Shown: positions 1-14,795 of the stretch, in pieces
How the letters are laid out: each line of letters starts with the position of its first letter
Numbering within the stretch: the first letter of the stretch is position 1
The notes under the pieces: generated by a model
Databases searched by the model: none
Told to the model about the DNA's origin: nothing
What the model saw: the letters and a program-made list of their open reading frames with translations, nothing else
Assembly: GCF_000004195.4 (NCBI RefSeq)
Contig: NC_030677.2
Span: 40,797,142 to 40,861,141 of the forward strand
Reading direction: 5' to 3'
DNA from: Xenopus tropicalis
Lineage: Eukaryota; Chordata; Amphibia; Anura; Pipidae
Length of the DNA: 64,000 nucleotides
Made by a program: the position numbers and the translations under genes

Positions 1-316
1 TCGCTCCAAACGATTAACTGAAACGATTAACTATACCTACCTGTAGCTGTAGGAAGGAAAATATGCTATATATATATATATACAATGTCAGGTCTTACAA
101 CAGGAAGGAAAGAGGATTTCCCTCAGTTGGCATGAAATACTCTTCTGGAGGCTGGAGAAAAAAAAGAGAAAAACAACCTTTTAGCTAGGATGATATGAAA
201 TATGCTAACATAAGCATATGTAATTATATTAATTCAGGGCTATATTTCTACTTAATTAGCATTCAGCAATCATGTACTTACTGCTCTTAGCTGGAAAGGG
301 GATTTTACTGTTTAAC

Positions 317-2341
<2,025 letters not shown>

Positions 2342-5300
2342 CTGTGGGAAAAAGAGCGGCATGTATGAGTGTCTGTCCTACATAATCATAACCCAAATGA
2401 ATAAGGAAATAATCAATAATTTTTTTTCTTTTTTAATATACTTCCTCCTATTATGGTACATACATTCTGTGTGCAATGAAAATAATAGTAATATATAGAG
2501 TCCATGTGCAAACAGAACGCCAATTAAATTTCACCATAAATGGCTGAAGTATATTTAAAAGGAAGGAACCCATGAAGTATTTGATAAATATATTTGAATA
2601 ATGATTTTAGGGACAGGCATTAATACTTAGTTCAACACAGAATCATTTTTGTAGTATGATACAGGCAGTGGGATTCTAAATCAATTTGCAATTTGTCTAT
2701 TCTTTGCTGTTGTTGAACCTTTGGTTCTGCATCTCTTCAGTTATGTTATCTGGTTGCTAGGGTCCAATTACCATAGAAACCAGGCAGTGGTCTCAATACA
2801 GACTGGAAAATAACTAAGAGGTCTTGGTTTAGCAACCAATAGATCTTTACTTTCATCTTGTAGCATACTGATCAAAACTAATTTCTGATTGGATGGTGTT
2901 GGCAAATACAAAATTGTACAAGCATACTTGCCAATAGCAACCAATCAGATCTTTGCTTTTATCTTTTCATTCATCCTATAGCATACTAATCAAAGCTGAT
3001 TGCTGATTAGCTGGTTACTGCAAATTGGCACATACACTGCGCACTCGCGCAAACTAAAAAGTTTGCAATCACAAACCTACTGTCGCAAGACATGCGAAGG
3101 CTGCGCAAACAGTATTTTTCTGTTTCACAAACACAACATTTGCTGCAAAGCTAAAATTGTGTCCCGTTGTGACCGTTTTCCCTGTTAGCAATGTATATTA
3201 CATTCCCCTGATAGTGTACTATTTGTGCAAAGCAATGTACATATCTGTGGTGCTAAATTGTCCTGTTATCAACTGTTTCCACTGAGTTACATCACATAAC
3301 CATCAAGTACTTGATATCCCCCTTTTGATAACAGTGACACATGAGTAAATTATACAGCTCTAATGTGTGTTCCATCAGAGTGCCCTAAGGTTTTGATAAC
3401 CAAATAAGGACTTAAAAGCTTCTAGTTTGTGCCAAATCAGCCTGAACAGGAGCCCAGTGGGCAAAGGACCTGGCAATGATATATTTTATGTTGACAATTT
3501 TTCTCAAGTGCCATTCACTGCTATTCAATAGACAAAATTGTCTTACAAACAGTGGCAGATATGTACCTAAAATTGTTACCTAGTCAAATATAAATTCCGA
3601 GACTATATCAAAGGAGTATTTTCTAGAGCCTCTCTGAAGACAGTATGTCCAGAAAAAAAATGGATCCAAGAAAAAAAATCTAATGATTCTTCGTTTCCGT
3701 GTCTGGTAGGAGAAAGGGTTAAGCTGCATTAATCAGCAGTAAACGATATCGAGAAAGCAATTACCAGCTGTGCTGAATGCCCATTAAAATAGGACTTGTA
3801 GTTCTTTAAGGGCATATCAGGTCGAAGTCCCAGTGGAGCTGGTTTGCAAGGCAGCATTACAGTGTTCTGCTTAAACCATTTCTTAGAGATTATCTATTTT
3901 ACATTCATTCCAGCTGAGATTCAAGTTAATGGTCTTGCACTTTTGACAGCTGCCTCTTGACAAAACCTTCTTTTATTATCTGTTTGTATGTATCTGCTGG
4001 CTTGGGTTCAATACCCTGCAGTGAGTAGAAACTGTATATTATGTTATTAGGATTTTCTTTTTGTTAGGCTCTGTATGTATACCATATATGCCACGGGATA
4101 ATGTTAGACACATAACTCAGAAGTTCAGACAGATATTATCAGCACAATAAGGAGTTGTTTTTGTTTGTTTGCCGGTACTAAGTTACTCAGTCTGGCATAC
4201 TATATTCTATTATGGTGCACACCCTCTATGTAAATGCTTCTTTTAACCTCTGTGACACAAGCATATTCATTAATATATTAGTATTCCCTTCTTTGATATT
4301 AAGAATTCTGCAACAAAGTTCCCTCTGATGTATTTTTAGGTGTAATCACAGAAACTATAATAAAACACATATGTAATTACATAAATAGTGTAGAACAATC
4401 TGCAGCCCATAATCACATTCAGTCCTATTCTCACGTCTTGATTTGGGTTGAGTCAGAGCGCTGCAGTCTTTGCCATATACGGTATTCTGTGATCTTTACA
4501 TTTCTTGCTGAGAAGCGAGAGGTGCAGAAATGTTTACTCTAGGTAATATTAGTAGAACAGGTTATTCTAAGCTGTGGACTGTAAGCGTTGACTCTGACCT
4601 TTGTGAGATGAAATTGATTGCCTGAGTTAAAGCCATACTCATTTGGAGAAAGACATGCAAATAAGGACATAATTAGGAAATCAGCTCAGAGCCAGGCATA
4701 TTATTATAAGTAGCAGACAAAGGCAAAAGCCACTTCAGTGATGGACAGATGGTTGGCTTCCAATATATCTAACACAGTAGAAATCTTGTGGGTTTTTTAC
4801 TAAAAAGGAGCAATCTTGCCAACCCTCACTCATGAAGTTTGCAGCATTCCCTACTACCAAACGGTTGTCTACATAGTTACATAGGGTACATAGTGCACCA
4901 GGCATAAGACTAAGCTTTGTTTAGGTTATTGCTGATGTGTGCTGTCCTGCCTTTACAGTCTGGTCGTGAATTAACCTGGTTATGTTTGCTGCAGTGTGTG
5001 AATTACTGGAAACTCTTGTGCACTGAAAGTAGTTGATTTCCCCTTTTATATAGTAACATTGGTAGCAATTTCCATGGGCTGTTCCTATAAACCATGGCAA
5101 TCAATATTAAGGTTGTATTGGCTTTATGTATGTATATTTATAAAAGGAAACATGATTGGTTGTTATGGGTTACCGGATCCAGGTCTAATCTGGGATTTAA
5201 AATAGGTTCTGGCATTTCAGGTACCCAGAGGCGCAAACAGCCTCCCTGAGGCCCACTAAATTGTGGCTTTCTTTGCTTACAGCAACCCTACTGATTGCCC

Positions 5301-8072
5301 ACAGATTGCCAGTCCGGGCCTGAATGTATTGATGTAGACTTTGTATATGTTACAAATTTGTTATGGGGTGCTGGGACTGGGCTTTGCTTTAACAAAAGCT
5401 GGAGAGCTGCATGTTGGAAATCCTTAATTTCCCCTTCACAAATGGAGAAGTCTTTTTCCTTCTTTTTGCATTGTCAAACTTTCCTTACTTTTTGTGTGCC
5501 TCAAATATAAAACTATTTCTGGCTTTTTACTAGTCATTTTTTCTAGCCATTGTTTACTTGTTTAATTGTTTACTTTTCTATACAGACTGCTATGGCTCTA
5601 GAAGATCACTGAATTAAATGTGTAAATACTTGGCAGTAGTGAACAAAGTGTTGTGAGGCTATAGCATAATAGGAATACTGGTGCTTTCTACATTTCTAGA
5701 TTTAGATAATAATTTGAAGGTATGGGAGAGTTATGAACTTAGCCCTGAAATTTGGGCAGAGCTGGGAATGTGCAGCACCCCAGAGAAATTCCTATTGCCC
5801 CAACCCCTAACAATGATCTGGAAGTCTGTGTTTGCCTTTGGGTGCCACATTTGTACCTGCAAGGATTTCTAGTTTTTATACATTCTTACCAATCATATTA
5901 CCTTTAATTGTAAACTGGTTGAGAACCATGTTTACAGCTAATTGGATTTCCTAAGGGCAGATAATGTTTTGGCAGTTGTGTACATGAGAATGTGGCTTTA
6001 ACTTTGCAGGTATGCGCACTAATTGTCTCTAAATAGAGAGTGCCATCACATTATGAAGTCCTGAAATGTTCACGCTTTCAGTATTTAGTGGGCAATGTTT
6101 AGGCATACTGGGGTTGGTCAGGGTGTTGCTGTAAGTCAGCAGCAGAAAACACGCAAGACAAAGTTAGTAGAAAGGCTGAGGTCACCAGCAGGAATCAAGC
6201 AGGATGTGGTCAGTAAATAGGATGAGGTCAGCAGCAGAAAACATAAGCTAAAAGCAAGCATATGGCCCTCTGGAACCCAGGCTATAATCAAGCACTACAG
6301 GCAGGAAGAAGCTACCTTATAATGGCCATGGCTTGCCGAAGTACTGGCACATGATCAGAGGTGGGAATGGATGTTACCAAAGTTCTTGTGACTTAGTGGA
6401 GAAGTTAACAGCCCTTCCCAAACAGACATAGCTTAAAAAAATGTGGAGGTACAGCCTTATAATAGGGTTTTCAGGTTTTTTTTATTGTAGACATCTGTTC
6501 ATTACCCCATAATAACCAGCAAAGGGGCTTGAATGACAGGTTTAGAGGTCAGAAGCTACCCCTGTGATGTCCCAGGGTGCCCCAAAAGATATGTGCTGAC
6601 TAATAATGGAATTGAGCTGTTCAAGAACCACTGGTGTGAGTAGAGAAATAGGTTAGTGAATACCTACTCTTGTATATAATGCGAGGGCTTTAACTTTGTG
6701 TAAGACAATGGCTTCCTGTTTTGAGGTGAATCCTCCCAAGAGACCAGTCTATAGCTCGGGCCAGTCTTAGTTCATAACACGGTTACAGGTGTATAAAACA
6801 TCAACATGTCAACCATTCATAATGGTTCCAAGAATATCTAGGACAAATAAGTCTTCTCCCCCAAATCCTCCTCTGGTAAGCCAGCCCCACAATTTGGGAA
6901 CTACTGATGGAAAGAGTCCTTTGTAAACAATATTCTACCTAGAAACAGCCTACAGAACTGTTTTAGGCACTAAGAAAACAGCATGTATTCTTTTTTGAAG
7001 CAGGTCAAGTCTACTGAAGCCCCTGATGGTGTATTTGCACGACTTGCTTTACCAATAACCACCAGCCCCTCCCCCCCACCCCCCCAGTACTGCATTTCCA
7101 GGCAGCACTCTCTGCATTTGTAGTTTAATACATATATGTTATAGTATTTTAGCCTTTGACTGGGAATTTGCATGTGCAGTCTATTTAATACAGATCAAAA
7201 CACTCATACAAGCAATTGAAATACCTGGTAATCAATGTTTATTTACGTGCAGTTTTAAAACCCAACCAGCTGGCACCAGGCATGAAATATGGAAGAAGTG
7301 ACTGTGTATGATGCCGGAGCTTTGAGTTGGCCAAACAAATCTGTTGTGCAGTTTATTACCTGAGGATTTCTAATACGCAGCAAATGGAATCAGATTTGAT
7401 TATGGCTTTTGTGACTCAGCAGCTGGAAGGGCACAAGCTTCATGTCACGGATGTTAATATTATGATACAAACTGCTGCTGTTAAAGATAAAGTAATATCC
7501 ACACGTGAGATACCAAGTCCAGCTTTTGACATCAGATCCCATTTTTTTGCTTATAACTTACAGTGGAATGCAGACAGCTGAGCAGTCACTGCAGAATGAT
7601 AAGGGATACCTGACAAAACACAATAAATGGCATTGTTGAGGAAGAAAACAGGGCAAAATAGACAAACATGGGGCAAATATTTGGCACAGTGGGTCCAATC
7701 ATTTTCTCAACCTTTTACTCCATTTTTGTTCTCATTGCCCAGTTTTTTGGGTTTTTTTTTTTTTGATAATGCAATGCCTTACATTTCCCTCAGTGTTTCT
7801 AGCAGTGTACTGAGATAGGGTGTACCATCAATTTACCTCTTCTTTTAAACAGATTCAGTCGTAATTCTTATGGTGCAGTTTTTATTACTAAATTACACAG
7901 TGTACATTGCAAATAATGCATTCTAACATTTGAAATATTATTCTTGAACCAATATATGTATTTTTATTGGTGTGTTGGCAGTCTCCAATTTCTTCTGTTT
8001 GGGTGCTATTCTACCACTGGAAGGATCAATGGAGCATTTTTAGAAATGCAATCAATTTGTGACTTCATTTTG
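2342..8072. other. Spacer with no supported gene
   Basis: No exon chain or protein resemblance was found on either strand; open frames are under 90 codons with no family match. The stretch at about 2740-3010 carries the 'gttgctagg ... agcaaccaatcag' sequence seen in several other repeats of this window (for example near 14.3 kb and 53.3 kb), so it is dispersed repeat DNA. Non-coding 5' exons of CRACD could lie here but cannot be identified without transcripts. Confidence 0.5.
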
Positions 8073-8080
8073 ATCTATGC

Positions 8081-8645
8081 CAGTGATCCACAACCAGTCA
8101 CTCTTACATAGTTACATAGATACATAGGGTTGAAAAAAGACCAGAGTCCATCAAGTTCAACCCTTCCAAGTAAACCCAGCACACAAAACCTATACTTACC
8201 AATCCATACACTCACATACATAAACTATATATACCACCATTAATACTAACTGTAGATATTAGTATCACAATAACCTTGGATATTCTGCTTGTTCAAAAAC
8301 GTACTCAGGCCCATCTTAAAGGCATTAACAGAATCTGCCATTACCACATCTCTAGGAAGGGCATTCCCCAACCTCACTGCCCTCACCGTGAAAAACCACC
8401 TTGAGCAACATGTTGCTAACCGACCCCTTAGATGTTGCTCTCAGTGTCCCCAAACCAGGGAGTTATTTTTGATTGAATAAAAACAAGATTTCCTAACAAA
8501 TAAAGCCCCTGTAAGCTGATAGTGTGCATAGAGGCTGCCTAATAGCCAATTTTAGCCCTTATTTGGCACCTCCATGAACTTTTATGACACTTGTGTTGCT
8601 CCCCAAGTCTTTTTACTCACGAGCAGGAAAGGTTGGGGACCCCTG
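8081..8645. mobile_element. hAT-type MITE, interrupted by another repeat
   Basis: The left end reads cagtgatccacaacc and the right end ggttggggacccctg, imperfect inverted ends of the hAT type. The flanks atctatgc (8073-8080) and gtctatgc (8646-8653) are an 8-bp target-site duplication with one mismatch. The interior at about 8108-8480 is a different dispersed repeat, starting near 'acatagttacatagatacat'. It has a 63-codon open frame that I regard as accidental. Confidence 0.65.
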
Positions 8646-9127
8646 GTCTATGCAATGTTGAAACCTTCTCCAGGTTTCAGGTAACTGAAGTTCCCACTGC
8701 CTCTGATTGTATTTAATGTATTTAAGGCTCTCATTGTATTAAATGTATATAGGACTTAAGTTCCCACTGCCTGTATCTGTATTTAATGTATTTTTGGTAG
8801 CAATTACCTCAAAAATGGCGCAGTGATATTATATTTAGGGAGTATTTAGAATAAATAAGGCCAAGAAGGGGAATCAAATGCTTTATGAATATCCAACATC
8901 AAAACTAGTAAAGGAGATCTAAATGAACCTAAACTAATAGAAATATTAGTCTGTGATATCAGGTGTAAATGTCATCTGCGAATAGCATCAAATATTTTTC
9001 TACCTGAATCAAGCCCTGACTGAACCAAATGGATCAATTGAGGGAGATACACATATTAAATCTGGCCGCTAAGAAAATCAGTCAAAAATCTACTATAAGA
9101 ACTGATATAAGGGAGATAGTTCTGGAC

Positions 9128-9588
9128 ACAAATGTGATCTTTTTTTAGGTTTAGCAAGAAGGGAAAGTGTAGCAAGAAACATCTCTGGTTGAGGAAAACA
9201 ATAGTTTTGTTTTTGTAAACATAGCCCCCGCCATTGCGAGGCTGCCTGCACCAGAAGGGAACTCCCGGTGCGGGCGGCTATGTTGTTTGTCGCGCCTCTC
9301 CCCGCTCTCCCTCGCTCCTTGTGCATATGTGCCTGGGAGTGGTGGGTGCAATTCACCCTCCTACATCACACACATGTGCATAATGAGCCAATTGTGGAAC
9401 TCGCTCATTACATGCAAGTGTCACAAGATGGCTGCCCGCACCGGAAGCTCCCTCCTGGTGTCAACAGCCTTACACTGGCAGGGGCTATTTTTTTTTTAAC
9501 TCTATTGTTTCCTCCAACCAGAGTGCAGCTTCTATTAGCCTGCACCTCTAGTGGGGGAAACAATTTGAGGGTGACAGGTGCCCTTTAA
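9128..9588. mobile_element. Dispersed repeat of the TTAA/CCCTTTAA-ended class
   Basis: The right end is gtgacaggtgccctttaa, the TTAA-terminated end common to several elements here. The interior contains inverted GC-rich blocks around 9240-9280 and 9430-9460. A related copy lies at 49155-49545 (shared 'ggggaaacaattt' near the right end). The left end is unclear. Overlapping open frames on both strands (9093-9588) come from this repeat and are not genes. Confidence 0.5.
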
Positions 9589-11077
9589 AACAATAAAAAA
9601 AAAAAATGAATGTTGAGTTCACTGAAGAGATTTATTGGCTTGATATAAAAGGGATTTTCGCTTTTGTCAGGCCTCAGTAAGATAAGTCAAAAACTTGCAT
9701 TGAAAGTGCATTTATGTAGCTGTTTTAAATGAAAATATATTGTTTTCATTGCCAAATCTAGTTTGAGCCTTTCTCTTTCATGAGAAGCTATACTAATGCA
9801 AGTATCTCAAATAGTGCCATTATATGCCTTCCAAATCCTATTCACAGAAAATGATTCATCTAGATAATCAACCCAATAGTTCTCAAAAGCATCTGCATTT
9901 TCACTACAAACTGTAGTAAGAAGGAAAGAAGGGCTTCATTTAACCGACAGGAATGCCTGCCAGGAAGCTTATCAGGAATATACAAAGATACCTGAACAGT
10001 AGCATGATCAGACCATAAAACTGGATAAATACTAGCCTTGTTAATATTACGAAGGGCTGAATGAGATATGTAAATGTAATCAATTCTTTAATATGAGTCA
10101 ATGGTCACTGATAGAAGAATCTCCAAGTGTCAAATAAAGAAGAATCAATTTCAAGTATTCAGGAGTGGCTGAGATAACAGGGTGTTTCCTTTCAGATTTG
10201 GGGTTCATTGGTTCATTGGTCTCATAAAAGGATAACTGTCCCTTGACTATGTTGCAGTAATAAACCAAATATCCTGGGGAAAAGCTGCATGACATTCATG
10301 ATATGTTTATCTAAATGGAACCTGTTAGAAACAAACATCTGTCAGATAAAATAACATCTGGGGGGGGGGAATACACATTAGCCACAGCAACTGTGGATTT
10401 GTGAAGGTAGTGGAGGTACAGCTACAACATCAGCATGTCATTTCAAATAATATTAAGAGGCAACTTAATATGTGTTTTTTAAGACCCATGAAATCCATAG
10501 TAATCAGGCTCCAAAAGTAGTATATTAGCATTGAACCAACTATTAAAGATTGGTAAAAGGAAAGCAATACACCACAGTATATAAAGCATTGTTAGCATCT
10601 TAGGGAATATAGGAAAGGAAAAAGAAAAACATCTGTAACTAAGTAATGAATCAAAAAGGGTTTATATAGTAAGAAAGCTACTGGAGGAGACAGTTCCTTC
10701 TTAGAAACTGGTTCTGGTTGCCCAACATGGTGTGCAACATGTACAGCTACTGGGTTACGTCTGTATTTTGTGACCGTATGATGTTATAAGGCTAACAGAT
10801 ACCATCACTCCAAATGCAGACTCACATAAGTCAAAAATGTTGTTTATTCCTACTATTTATAGGTGTATTATAGGTCATGCTGGAAGTCTAATATCCTTAT
10901 GATTTACAGTAGAGTGTATATAATCTCTGTATTTGCTGTGTTGTGTATTACTGTCTCATTTTCACATAATGGTAACAGGTCAACATTAAGATACCACCAG
11001 AACTATGGCTTAGCAAAGGCAGGAATAGGATATGATTATGTGACAGGTTTTATAATGCTTTAAAATTACCATTTCAG

Positions 11078-11213
11078 GTTCCTCAGCCGTAGTATGGGAA
11101 CAAGGTGTTTCTCCCATGACAGCATTTTCATGCCAGCTGGGCAAGGAGAAGAGGAGAAGAGTATTCAGGCAATATCACAGGAGTACCTTGGGGGAAATGT
11201 AAAGGCTCTCCAG
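11078..11213 (+). CDS. CRACD: CRACD first coding exon
   Basis: A TTTCAG acceptor is followed by a short leader and an ATG at 11094, then 40 codons to a CAG/GTACGT donor at 11213 (phase 0). The start MGTRCFSHDSIFMPAG matches the conserved CRACD (KIAA1211) N-terminus, MGTRAFSHDSIF, recalled for human. This fixes the translation start. The 5' leader exon or exons lie upstream and were not found. Confidence 0.85.
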
Positions 11214-14200
11214 GTACGTGGTGAGAAAAACACACTTAAAGACCACTTAAATATTTATTTTTGCCCCCCCCAACCTGTAGATTGATTGCTGTGCCGTGTG
11301 ATGGCCGTAACAAGTTATGTCCAGACCTGCTATGTGGGACTGTTCCACCTAAATGGTGCCCAAAGTTGTTGAAAAGTGTTAAATATGAGATGCTCAACCT
11401 ATAGCCTTCCAGCTCTGGTTATAAACCCAGTATCCCCTCTCACCCAGGCAGTTGTAATTTAACCACAGCTGAAATGTACATTTATCTATATCCCCTCTCG
11501 GCATCACCATGCAAATGCCCTCTGTGCCCTAGACCCAAACTTGTTCGTTTTCTATAGAAAAGAATAGCTTATGCTTTTGTGGGACTTACAGGGGCTGTTA
11601 CATAACAGCAATGTGCATACAGACTTCTGCAATGTGTTCCTGTCCATCTGGAGTTCTTCTCTACTATTTGGTATTTAGTACTGTAAAATGCTGATCATAG
11701 TCCAGACAGGGGAACATGTGCTGATAAACAGGTGTAAATGCTATCAGTACATTGCTGCAATCAGGAGAAGATTTATCTATTGAGCAGAGTCCAGAAAACT
11801 CCAGTGATTCCTGTGTGTGTGCAGAGGACAGTATTGAGCTACGCGCAACTGCATCCAGTGCATAGAGGCTGTGCTGTGATACCATTTGCCTATGTTTAGT
11901 TTGTAGTTTTTATTAATAAAGACGGCTTTTTACATAAAAAGGAAAAGATCATGGTTTGCAGTCAGCATGACAGGACAATAGATTAGTTGTGCCGCGGCAA
12001 ATCTCGATTGTCGCGGGTGACTAATCTCACAGCAATGCCATCCCACTGGCTAGAATATAAATACGTGGTGCCTTGATTTGCCAAAGTCACCGAAGTTTCC
12101 TCAAGTTTTGCCCGCGACAACAATCTCCCCATGTGTCACTGCCCTTAGGGTTTAAGGTGCCCAAAAGGAGAGTATTGCAGACAAAAATCACCAGTGATGT
12201 TGCCCATAGCAACCAATCAGCAATTAGATTTAAATGGTCACCTACAAGTTATTTAAATGGTCACCTACAAGATTTGATTGGTTGCTATGGGCAACATCAC
12301 CAGTGATGTTTGTCTCCAGTGTTAATAATTATGTATATTGGGAAATAAGAATTTAGTATGGGTAACACCTACAACCTCTGTGCAAAATGTCTGGATAGCT
12401 GGCATTTGAAGAAAAAGGTCCTGACTTCCAGCCAACATTTAGGTTTCCCCTGGGAATATTTTGGCCATCCTATATGGGTTGTCACCTGGCCAGTATTTTA
12501 CCTGCCTGGCTGGTAAAAATGATGCTTGATGTCAATGTTATTAACAGGAAGGAAAGATTAAAATATAGAAAGGCCAGTATTTTTTCCCAGAAAAGGTGGC
12601 AAGCCTATATGTGCTCGTACCCCCTGCCAGGCCTCCTCATCTGCACTGCCTATCAGAAAGATAAACACTAGCACCACTGTATTTATTGGGGGGGGACAGG
12701 TCCTTGTGTTCCACAACTGCAGCCAGAGGTGCTAATGAGTGCAAAAAACATGATGTATTGAATTAACATCATTCTGGATACCTGCTAAGTCGTGTCAACA
12801 ACTTGAGCGCACAAATATTGATCCAAATTATCATCTATTTTGGTAAATTGTACACAAGTTGTGGTATACTCTGTAGGTGATTCTCTGTTAGGAAGAGATA
12901 GAGGATTAAAGAAGCCACAAGTCCCAAACAGGTTTCTGGTTGTAAGTGCGTAGAGAGTGATATGCTTATGTGGCACTGCAGATTGTATCCCCATAAACTG
13001 CAACCTGAAGAGACACTTGTGATGCGGTGCCCTTGTGATGTAAGTTCCCTGCATGCTTGTGCCAGTGTCCATCAGGATAAATGCATCAGAAGGACAGCTA
13101 ATAAGCCTTAACCCATAAACACCTGGCACTGACACCAATTTAACTGACCAGAAGCCTCAAAACCCTTTCAATCAAAGCTTTTAAGTTCCTGAGAATGTGT
13201 GGCCATGACTGAATTATAAGGGTAAGAACCCACAGAGCGGTTCATTTGGCCACGATAGATCTCTGCTATCGCGGGTGACAAACCATTCCAAAAAGGCTTT
13301 CCATGGGCAACAATAGGAGTCGCAGGTAGAAAGCCCTGTGCATCGCTTCATTTTCCAAAGTCACGAGAAGCTGCCTGCAGGAGGAAACTTTGGGCATTTA
13401 GATAACCACTGGTTGGTGGAAAGCCTTTTCAGAGTTGTTTGTCGCCCACGATAGCTGGGATCTATCATGGGTGATTGAACCACTACGTGGGTTCTTATCC
13501 TAAAACCTTGGCCAAGAAAAAGACCTTGATTAGAATGCGGGTAAATAAGTCCATAAGCACCTGGCAGACATAGGAAGCTAGACCTTGGCAGTTGATCCAA
13601 ATTTTCTCTGGCACAGGACTTTGTTAACTGAAGATATGCCTGTCCTATTTCTATAGGAACCGGATAATTGCATCACAGAAAAGCCACATATGCATGATAT
13701 AACAAATGTTACCCTGCCCGCATTATACCACTAAATTTATAGCCACTGTGTGCCAGAAGTGACTTTCAGTGCTCTGCTGTAAATCTGCACTTCTTAAGTG
13801 GCAGAGATTTCTTTATAGAGTGGCAGAGATTTCTTTATGTTCCATGTAACACAGCCTTTACACCTACTAGATTACTACTAGAAAATGAATGTGTATTCTA
13901 CGATCTTAAACAGACTGTAAACCCAAAAGTAAAATGTTGCCTTATGAAAGTAAAGGTAATTCTAAGCAACTTTCCAATATACAGGCATTGCATATTCTGG
14001 ATGGTTTTACAGTTATTTGTAAATGTAATTGCTACTGAAAGAAGTATCCAACTTTCTGTTGCTATTCTCTGCACTGCTGCTTCTGATTATTGATACAGTC
14101 TAGCAGAAGCCAGCTGATTAACAGATCTGTTGAAGGGGTTGTTCACCTTTTTAATTTTCAATATAATGTAGACAACTTGAAACTACCGTACTTGTAACTG

Positions 14201-14758
14201 AGACAAATTGCAATTGGTATTCTTTTTGTATTTAATTTTTTTGTGGTTTTTCATGTTTTTAGCTTTTTGTTTAGCAGCTCTCTAAATTGAAATTTCAGTG
14301 GCTGGTTGCTAGGGTTTTGTTTGCCTTAGCAACCAGGTAGTGGTTTGAATGAGACCATGGATTATAAATAAAAGCGGGTCTGAACAGAAAGATAAGGAAT
14401 AAAAAGTAACAATAATAATAATTTTAGCCCCCATTAGAAAGCTAGAAAGATTTAGAAGAGAAAGATACATAATTCAAAAACTTAAAAAAAAAAATAATGA
14501 AGACTAGTTGCACTGTAGCTAGAACATTCTATAACATATTAATAGTTAACCCAAAGTTGAACCACCCTTTAAAGAAGCCTGCAAGGCATTGTGGTAATGC
14601 TTGGCCGATGGAAAGCTTCATTTGTTTTCAAAATTCAGCGCAGAAAGGGCCAGAGAGACTGCTTTTAATATCAATTACATTTACAAATAACTTAAAACCC
14701 CCTGCATCATGCAAAGTTACTTTTATATTTTCTTTCATTAGGCATAATTTCATTTGGT

Positions 14759-14795
<37 letters not shown>

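Noticed and set aside
8289..8480. 63-codon open frame resembling a small protein
   Set aside because: It sits in a dispersed repeat nested in a hAT MITE; no start context or homologue recognised.
9093..9588. Overlapping open frames of 87, 66, 106 and 70 codons
   Set aside because: All fall in a dispersed repeat with a TTAA-type end; no domain or splice support.
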